From NCBI GenBank assembly GCA_017453605.1, contig JAFTEP010000188.1, positions 1 to 28,625 of the forward strand: a stretch of 28,625 nucleotides of DNA, given 5' to 3'. How positions within the stretch are numbered: position 1 is the stretch's first letter; each line of letters starts with the position of its first letter. The notes beneath the pieces are model-generated. The model worked only from the letters and a program-made list of their open reading frames with translations. It was not told the origin of the DNA and did not search any database. Positions 24,219 through 28,625 of the stretch are shown piece by piece. Source of the stretch: Clostridia bacterium. Lineage in GTDB: Bacteria; Bacillota; Clostridia; Oscillospirales; SIG627. Both the position numbers and the translations under genes were made by a program.

Positions 24219-24247
24219 TTGACAATTCGCCGATTATCATTTATAAT
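24219..24247 (+). promoter_or_regulatory. Perfect consensus promoter of the tRNA-Pro/tRNA-Ala locus
   Basis: TTGACA (24219-24224), 17-base spacer, TATAAT (24242-24247). It lies upstream of both the truncated tRNA-Pro copy and the intact tRNA, so a primary transcript would run through the truncated copy first. Confidence 0.85.
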
Positions 24248-24291
24248 AATCAAGCTGTCGAAAGTTTGACAGGGCTCTGTATAAGATTTTT

Positions 24292-24320
24292 ATACACCGA
24301 GATGTGGCTCAGTTTGGCAG
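24292..24320 (+). repeat. Truncated 5' copy of tRNA-Pro
   Basis: Bases 24292-24317 repeat 24486-24511 exactly (26 bases), covering 6 bases of 5' flank and the first 20 nucleotides of tRNA-Pro; one mismatch and AG extend the match to nucleotide 23. Resemblance stops at the end of the D loop. Nothing recognisable as a T arm or acceptor 3' strand follows. Confidence 0.9.
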
Positions 24321-24485
24321 CTTTCGAGTGAAGCCGCCGCCTGCGGCGGATGAAGGCGAACGAGAAAGGCGAAAAACAAGGAGAATTGCGAGCGCTCCAA
24401 GCGAGCAAGTCGACTATGTTTTGAGAGTCAGCCTGCGTTCGGGGCGAACGCAAAACAGAGATTCGATAGGTTCTGTGGTACAATC
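24321..24485. other. Spacer between truncated and intact tRNA-Pro, with two strong hairpins
   Basis: No gene is supported. It holds a perfect GC hairpin (arms CCGCCGC / GCGGCGG around CT, near 24332-24347) and another (TGCGTTCG / CGAACGCA around GGG, near 24433-24451). The second partly resembles the tRNA-Pro anticodon arm (CTGCGTTCGGG is shared). An apparent open frame across it is not supported because it runs into the intact tRNA. It may be a dispersed repeat; that needs a search. Confidence 0.5.
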
Positions 24486-24491
24486 ATACAC

Positions 24492-24568
24492 CGAGATGTG
24501 GCTCAGTTTGGTAGAGCGCTGCGTTCGGGACGCAGAGGCCGCAGGTTCAACTCCTGTCATCTCGACCA
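24492..24568 (+). tRNA. tRNA-Pro (anticodon CGG)
   Basis: A full cloverleaf of 77 bases. Acceptor CGAGATG pairs with CATCTCG, the anticodon arm is CTGCG-TTCGGGA-CGCAG with anticodon CGG, the T arm contains GGTTCAACTCC, and the 3' end has encoded CCA. Confidence 0.95.
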
Positions 24569-24572
24569 ATAA

Positions 24573-24648
24573 GGGGCGTTAGCGCAGCTGGGAGCGCACA
24601 ACACTGGCAGTGTTGGGGTCAGGGGTTCGAGTCCCCTACGCTCCACCA
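24573..24648 (+). tRNA. tRNA-Ala (anticodon GGC)
   Basis: A full cloverleaf of 76 bases, 4 bases after tRNA-Pro. Acceptor GGGGCGT pairs with ACGCTCC, the anticodon arm is CAACA-CTGGCAG-TGTTG with anticodon GGC, the T arm is GGGGTTCGAGTCCCC, and CCA is encoded. It is probably co-transcribed with tRNA-Pro. Confidence 0.95.
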
Positions 24649-24653
24649 AAACA

Positions 24654-24757
24654 GTATCAGGCGAACATCTGCTTCTTCAAAGGCGGATTTGCCTTGAAAG
24701 TACTCATCTGATACCGATTACAAAAGCACCGCTTTGAGAGATCGAAGCGGTGTTTTT
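24654..24757 (+). terminator. Structured RNA tail and intrinsic terminator of the tRNA operon
   Basis: GTATCAG (24654-24660) can pair with CTGATAC (24708-24714), enclosing a smaller stem TTCAAAGGC/GCCTTGAA (one bulge). The terminator proper is CACCGCTT / AAGCGGTG (24727-24752) followed by TTTTT. The 70-base structured segment between tRNA-Ala and the terminator is more than a simple trailer needs. Confidence 0.75.
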
Positions 24758-25104
24758 GTGTCCATTGCACATTTTTCAAAACGCTTCCTTTGAGGTACAA
24801 TGGTGCTTGAAAAGGAATAGTTGCACTATGAAAGACGAATTTATCATCCGCGTCGAAGTTTTGGGACAAAGGCATTACAATTGTTTGAAAAGGAAAAGCC
24901 TGAATGTAATCAACGTCATGCGCATGGAAGCTCCGAAATAGTACTTATTGAGATATGAATTGAGATATTTTGAAATAATTAGGATTTTTATGTAATTTTA
25001 TGCAAAAGGCATAAAACGCCTTTTTTATGAAGACGCGCCGAAAAAAACAGGACTTTTTTAGTTTTTTGAGTGACTTGCCGGGGAAGTCCGACTCAAAAGA
25101 CCCG
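24758..25104. other. AT-rich intergenic stretch before the TIR gene
   Basis: I support no gene here. A 37-codon frame at 24829 (MKDEFIIRVEVLGQRHYNC...) lacks a clear ribosome site and looks like a decayed fragment. An intrinsic terminator-like hairpin lies at 25004-25026 (AAAAGGC / GCCTTTTTT). A long imperfect inverted repeat lies at 25064-25098 (TTTTGAGT-GACTT / AAGTC-CG-ACTCAAAA) and ends 7 bases before the -35 of the next promoter. Composition differs visibly from the GC-rich genes on either side, suggesting remnant mobile DNA. Confidence 0.5.
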
Positions 25105-25133
25105 TTGACGGGAACGGGATTTTGATCTATAAT
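25105..25133 (+). promoter_or_regulatory. SigA-type promoter of the TIR receptor pair
   Basis: TTGACG (25105-25110), 17-base spacer, TATAAT (25128-25133). A strong inverted repeat just upstream (25064-25098) could be an operator. Confidence 0.82.
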
Positions 25134-25191
25134 AATATGTAAGATTACGGCGAAAAAAGCCGGAAGAGAATTTTTTTCTGGAGTTGAAAGT

Positions 25192-27579
25192 ATGGCGGAA
25201 AAGCTGCGCGCCTATCAGGGTACGGATAAATATTTGTTCGTAAGCTACGCCCACAGGGACGCGGCTGACGTTATGCCGGCTCTCGAAGCCCTTTCCGACG
25301 GCGGATACAGGGCTTGGTACGATGAGGGGATCCCCGCGGGGTCGGAATGGGCGGAGACGATAGGAACCGCGCTCGGTAAGGCGTCGCTCGTCGTGTTTTT
25401 CGCTTCCGATACGTCTCTGCGCCGCGACAACGTAATGCGCGAACTTAAATTCGCGCGTGAGCACGGGATACCGATCCTCACCGTTCAGCTCGGGAAGGTA
25501 GACTTTCCGGAAGAACTCGGACGGATGCTTCTCGTGGAGCAGACCGCCGATCTGAGCCGGTATGCTACTTACGGCGATTTCGTGCGCGGGATAAAGAACG
25601 TGCTCGACAAAGCGGGCGTCGGTGGCGGCGTGACCGTCCCGGACAAAGAAAAAAAGATAACTTTCCACCGTGTGAAAAAGCGCAGGAAAAAGCTTCTGAC
25701 GGCTCTTGTCTGCCTTATCGCCGCGGCGACGGTATGCTTTGCGGGGTACAAGCTTCTGTTCCTGTCGGTCCCCGAAGTGGTGGGATTTGCGGCAAATGAC
25801 GCCGTGAACGCCCTGACGGCGGCGGGATTATCGGGCAATCTCAGCATGAATTATTCGGACGAATACGATTACGGCGTCGTCTTCGATCAGAGCGCGCACG
25901 GGATCATTTTCCGGTTCATCCCGGTAGTTATTACCCAGAGCCTCGGTCCGCAGGAGGACCTTACCGACGTGCCCGATACGGTCGGACGTCACGTGTCCGA
26001 CGGAGCCACGTTGCTCGTTCAGGCGGGGATGACGAAGTTTGCGATCACGCCGACCGAAAGCGCGGGAACGGAAAAGGCGCACATCCTCTCCCAGAGCATC
26101 CCGGCGGGACTGCGCGTTTCAAGGAAAAACACGATAGGTCTTGACGTTGCGACCGACGGCGGCGAGATCATATTCGAGATAGACGGAGTCGAAGTCGTTA
26201 TCAGCGGCACCGAGCCCGTTACGGTAGATATAGAAAAGATAAAAGAAGAAGCTTTGAGCGAGGAGCCTCTTTACCGGATCGACAAGGACGGGACCATCCT
26301 CGTTTACAACGTTTCCGCTTTGTATAAATTCACCGTGCCTCCCGTACGCGACGACAATGGAGACGTTACAGAAAAGAGCGAATACGACAATGGCGACGTC
26401 ATGATAAAGATCATGCGTACCATGACGGTCACACGGGAGGTCGAAACGCTCGCGACGGTCATTGTCCCGGACGGCGTTCATCTTGTTGTCGGGAAGAACG
26501 GGAACGTCACCTGCGCGAGTATTATCGAAGCGCGCGGCAGGCTTACGGTCAGAAGCGGCGGATTCTTCGGCACGACGATGGCGGGCTTCAACGCCATGAG
26601 AAATTACGGTAAAGTGTACGTCGAAGAAGGCGGAACGCTTGCGACACAGTACGGCGGGCACATCAACAATATGACCGGCGGGAATATGCAGATCGACGGA
26701 CTCATGAGGGTCTGCTGTATCAACGAAATGCAGTGGTTCGTGAACGACGGAGACGTCACCGGTACGGGAACGGTCGATCTGACGGACGTTTCGAATCCGG
26801 AATACGGCGACGGGACCGATATGGAAGCGATGTCGCTGAGGATGCTGAACGCCATCGGAAAGGATACGGCGCTGACGATAATCCCCGCTCCTCCCGCCGT
26901 TGACGAATACGGAATGCTTACAAAAGAGAGGGCGCTTTACGACGCGCTCGATTACCCGTGGATCGACATGCACGGAAATGAGGGCTCCCCTGCGATATAC
27001 CCGTTCGTCGATCCCGGGGACGTAAAAAAGGGAGTCGAAGGATACAACGTCTGCTTTATCGCACGCAGTATGCGCATACAGGGTCAGCCCGGCTGGGTCG
27101 ACGGATATTTCGAGTTCATCGTGGCTCCGGGTGTTACCCTGGCGCTCGAGGGAGACGGATGGAACGGCACCGATCTCGGGATCACGGTCATGGAGGGCGG
27201 TACGCTCAACGTAAGATGCCGCCTTGAAAACGTGCAGTTCATCGCAAACCACGGGACCGTATGTGTCGACGGATCGGATTTCGAAAGCTGTCTGACGTAC
27301 GGCGAATTCACGGATGAAAGCGGTAACGAATGGGGCAAGGCAGCAAACGACGGCGTTCTTGAAGCGCGCTGGGGCGGGAAAGTAATAATGAATCAGATAT
27401 GGAGCTTTGCAGGCGCCGAGGAACGCTGCGACGAAGGCGAGATCGCCGTAGACACGCGGTTCGATTTTTCCGATACGGAACCGCCTTTCACGTTCGTGAA
27501 CGGTCCGCGCGGCTTTCAGGCTTTCACGCTGTGTTATCGCGCGCCGGGCGGAAAGCTGAACGAAAAATGGTGGGAATGA
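25192..27579 (+). CDS. TIR-transmembrane-PASTA protein with beta-helix-like ectodomain
   Basis: A 795-residue protein with GGAG nine bases before ATG 25192. Residues about 12-135 are a TIR_2-type domain: KYLFVSYAHRDAADV, then GGYRAWYDEGIPAGSEWAET, then SLVVFFASDTS and VMRELKFAREHGIPIL with Glu84 at the position of the NADase glutamate. A basic stretch (KKRRKK) and one helix (168-191, LLTALVCLIAAATVCFAGYK) place TIR inside. Outside are two PASTA-like units (193-250, VPEVVGFAANDAVNALTAAG; 259-321, VPDTVGRHVSDGATLLVQAG) and then about 450 residues of beta-strand-rich, Gly/Asn-rich sequence resembling a parallel beta-helix (e.g. GRLTVRSGGFFGTTMAGFNA). PASTA units bind muropeptides or beta-lactams in known kinases and PBPs. 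An envelope-sensing receptor that signals through TIR is inferred. It is first of two genes; the next begins 4 bases later. Confidence 0.88.
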   Translation: MAEKLRAYQGTDKYLFVSYAHRDAADVMPALEALSDGGYRAWYDEGIPAGSEWAETIGTALGKASLVVFFASDTSLRRDNVMRELKFAREHGIPILTVQLGKVDFPEELGRMLLVEQTADLSRYATYGDFVRGIKNVLDKAGVGGGVTVPDKEKKITFHRVKKRRKKLLTALVCLIAAATVCFAGYKLLFLSVPEVVGFAANDAVNALTAAGLSGNLSMNYSDEYDYGVVFDQSAHGIIFRFIPVVITQSLGPQEDLTDVPDTVGRHVSDGATLLVQAGMTKFAITPTESAGTEKAHILSQSIPAGLRVSRKNTIGLDVATDGGEIIFEIDGVEVVISGTEPVTVDIEKIKEEALSEEPLYRIDKDGTILVYNVSALYKFTVPPVRDDNGDVTEKSEYDNGDVMIKIMRTMTVTREVETLATVIVPDGVHLVVGKNGNVTCASIIEARGRLTVRSGGFFGTTMAGFNAMRNYGKVYVEEGGTLATQYGGHINNMTGGNMQIDGLMRVCCINEMQWFVNDGDVTGTGTVDLTDVSNPEYGDGTDMEAMSLRMLNAIGKDTALTIIPAPPAVDEYGMLTKERALYDALDYPWIDMHGNEGSPAIYPFVDPGDVKKGVEGYNVCFIARSMRIQGQPGWVDGYFEFIVAPGVTLALEGDGWNGTDLGITVMEGGTLNVRCRLENVQFIANHGTVCVDGSDFESCLTYGEFTDESGNEWGKAANDGVLEARWGGKVIMNQIWSFAGAEERCDEGEIAVDTRFDFSDTEPPFTFVNGPRGFQAFTLCYRAPGGKLNEKWWE

Positions 27580-27583
27580 CGCC

Positions 27584-28375
27584 GTGAAGATCTACGTGAC
27601 GGGAAGCGAGGGTGCTCTTCGCGCAAGAGCTGAGGAGGCGCTTGAAAAACTGAATTGTACGGCCCTTGAGGAAAGCGCCCGGACGCTGAAAAGCGCGGAC
27701 GCGCTGCTCGTCGTCCTCACGGAAAACGGCAGGCGGCGCATAAAGGAAGATCTGAATCTCGCACTCGACGCGGGACTTCCCGTTGCGGTCATACGACCTC
27801 CGGAGTCGGCGACGGACCGCGGACTCGAGATACAGCTCGATCTTGCTTTTGACGTTTCGGAGACCGATCCGGAACCCGATCTTGCGCGCTGGATAGACGC
27901 TCTGAAGAAAAAAAGAGCGCGTAATTTGAAAAAGCGCATTACCGCGGCGATCCTGATAACGGCGGCGATAGCCGTCTTAGCGGCGGCAGCGGCTATATTA
28001 TTTCCAAAGCTTTTCGATAAACCGAAAGTCCCCGCGTCCACGGGCACGGTCACCGCGGATCCGTTCGAAGGCGCAGACCCGGAAAGCCTCACCGTCCTCG
28101 ATCTTTCCGGAAAAGGCCTCTCGGATATAAGTTTTCTCAGCGCCGCGATCAACCTCACGGAGCTCGATCTCGGCGACAACGAAATTACGGACGTTTCCCC
28201 TCTCGCAAAGCTGACGAAGCTCGCTCGCCTCAATCTGAAAAACAACCGAATCAACGACGTTAACGTCCTCCTGTCGCTCAAGGATCTGCGCGAACTCGAC
28301 CTGCGCGGAAATCCTTTGACGGACAGAACCGTCCTCGATTTCATGACGGACGTGAACGTGCTGACCGACGATTGA
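27584..28375 (+). CDS. TIR-like domain, transmembrane helix and internalin-type LRR protein
   Basis: A 263-residue protein starting at GTG 27584, four bases after the TIR-PASTA gene, with a weak GGTGGGA site. Residues 1-105 form a small alpha/beta domain. ADALLVVLTENGRRRIKED and LNLALDAGLPVAVI line up with the second half of the partner's TIR domain, but Asp56 replaces the partner's Glu84 (Glu55 is adjacent) and the SYxHxD opening is missing. A basic segment and one helix (about 118-140, ITAAILITAAIAVLAAAAAI) follow. Residues 167-260 are about four 22-residue LRRs (LTVLDLSGKGLSDISFL, LTELDLGDNEITDVSPLAKL, LARLNLKNNRINDVNVLLSL, LRELDLRGNPLTD) of internalin type. The TIR-like part should be inside and the LRRs outside. 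It is probably a partner or co-receptor of the upstream protein, likely without NADase activity. Confidence 0.82.
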   Translation: MKIYVTGSEGALRARAEEALEKLNCTALEESARTLKSADALLVVLTENGRRRIKEDLNLALDAGLPVAVIRPPESATDRGLEIQLDLAFDVSETDPEPDLARWIDALKKKRARNLKKRITAAILITAAIAVLAAAAAILFPKLFDKPKVPASTGTVTADPFEGADPESLTVLDLSGKGLSDISFLSAAINLTELDLGDNEITDVSPLAKLTKLARLNLKNNRINDVNVLLSLKDLRELDLRGNPLTDRTVLDFMTDVNVLTDD

Positions 28376-28406
28376 AAAGCGGCACCGCAAACCGAAAAAC
28401 CGCTTT
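28376..28406 (+). terminator. Weak hairpin after the TIR-LRR gene
   Basis: AAAGCGG (28376-28382) can pair with CCGCTTT (28400-28406) but has no T tract afterwards, so termination would be weak. Confidence 0.3.
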
Positions 28407-28433
28407 CCGCGCCGGCATATTCGAAAAAAACGG

Positions 28434-28462
28434 TTGACAATTCCCGAAAGTTGTGCTATACT
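28434..28462 (+). promoter_or_regulatory. Promoter of the right-edge tRNA-Ala locus
   Basis: TTGACA (28434-28439), 17-base spacer, TATACT (28457-28462). Transcription would start about 12 bases before the truncated tRNA-Ala copy. Confidence 0.82.
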
Positions 28463-28478
28463 GTTCGAGCAATTGAAA

Positions 28479-28502
28479 AAGGGCTTGTAGCTCAGCTGGG
28501 AG
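28479..28502 (+). repeat. Truncated 5' copy of tRNA-Ala
   Basis: A 24-base stretch matches 28547-28570 with one mismatch (C for T in the D loop). It covers 2 flanking bases and nucleotides 1-22 of the tRNA-Ala that starts 68 bases later. Similarity ends at the end of the D loop, as in the tRNA-Pro case. The 46 bases between the copies hold nothing I recognise. Confidence 0.9.
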
Positions 28503-28548
28503 CCCGGCTCACATCTTTACACACCCCACAACTTCATACATTTGACAA

Positions 28549-28624
28549 GGGCTTGTAGCTCAGTTGGGAGAGCGCCGCGTTCGCAACGCGGAGGTCAAGG
28601 GTTCGAATCCCTCCAGGTCCACCA
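28549..28624 (+). tRNA. tRNA-Ala (anticodon CGC)
   Basis: A full cloverleaf of 76 bases. Acceptor GGGCTTG pairs with CAGGTCC (two G-U pairs), the anticodon arm is CCGCG-TTCGCAA-CGCGG with anticodon CGC, the T arm is AGGGTTCGAATCCCT, and CCA is encoded. It ends one base before the window edge. Confidence 0.93.
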
Positions 28625-28625
28625 C

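Noticed and set aside
24304..24582. 92-codon open frame across the tRNA-Pro region
   Set aside because: It overlaps the truncated copy and the entire intact tRNA-Pro, has low-complexity basic sequence and no ribosome site; it is a by-product of the tRNA and GC-rich spacer.
24657..24875. 72-codon minus-strand frame after tRNA-Ala
   Set aside because: It lies antisense to the structured tail and terminator of the tRNA operon, has no ribosome site and no recognisable domain.
24829..24941. 37-codon plus-strand frame starting MKDEFIIRVEVLG
   Set aside because: No clear ribosome site or promoter; at best a decayed fragment of a small protein.
26119..27252. Long minus-strand frame (377 codons) opposite the TIR-PASTA gene
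   Set aside because: Composition is typical of an antisense shadow (Arg/His/Val-rich), with no domain; the plus strand carries recognisable TIR and PASTA motifs.
24298..28570. The truncated tRNA-Pro and tRNA-Ala copies as att sites of one island around the TIR genes
   Set aside because: The two repeats belong to different tRNAs, do not match each other, break in the 5' half rather than the 3' end, and no integrase is present.

Overview
The window looks like a chromosomal segment of an uncultured anaerobic Firmicute, most likely a Clostridia/Oscillospirales-type gut bacterium. This is inferred from family content (BspA-type leucine-rich repeat lipoproteins, DUF6273 and DUF4358 proteins, a methionine gamma-lyase family protein, MBOAT/DHHW acylation genes), from strong purine-rich Shine-Dalgarno sites with several TTG/GTG starts, from near-perfect TTGACA-N17-TATAAT promoters, and from tRNA genes that encode their own CCA. 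No 16S or core marker is present, so the assignment is only approximate.

Left part (1-5.9 kb). An IS1182-like transposase broken by an in-frame stop runs off the left edge. Next are a small lipoprotein and a two-gene minus-strand operon (TIM-barrel sugar isomerase, then a Gfo/Idh/MocA dehydrogenase). The operon is divergent from an AraC-type regulator, and the two promoters overlap. A tiny charged protein and a hypothetical membrane protein with a long acidic N-terminus follow.

Middle part (5.9-17.4 kb). A methionine gamma-lyase family protein is followed by a cluster of hairpin repeats. A visibly AT-richer islet then holds a GT4 glycosyltransferase plus a lipoprotein, divergent from a small XRE repressor. 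A matching palindrome sits inside the promoter spacer on each side, so a simple repression circuit can be read from the DNA. A five-gene operon follows: coiled-coil SGNH/GDSL protein, DUF4358 protein, MBOAT acyltransferase, PHP metallohydrolase and DHHW (AlgJ-like) protein. It looks like a cell-envelope glycan O-acylation system with an unexpected PHP enzyme inside. An ECF-type sigma factor and a translationally coupled single-pass membrane protein follow.

Right part (17.4-28.6 kb). A consensus promoter drives an apparent five-gene operon: a lipoprotein, a BspA-LRR lipoprotein, a two-domain DUF6273 lipoprotein, a membrane-anchored BspA-LRR protein and a hydroxypyruvate-isomerase-like enzyme. 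Then come tRNA-Pro(CGG) and tRNA-Ala(GGC), a two-gene signalling module, and tRNA-Ala(CGC) at the right edge. The module's first protein has a cytoplasmic TIR domain, one membrane helix, two PASTA-like domains and a beta-helix-like ectodomain. The second has a short TIR-like domain, one membrane helix and internalin-type LRRs. This resembles an inverted Toll-like-receptor layout and is the best candidate for an undescribed system. Both tRNA loci beside it carry a truncated 5' tRNA copy between promoter and intact tRNA, which is the second most striking signal.
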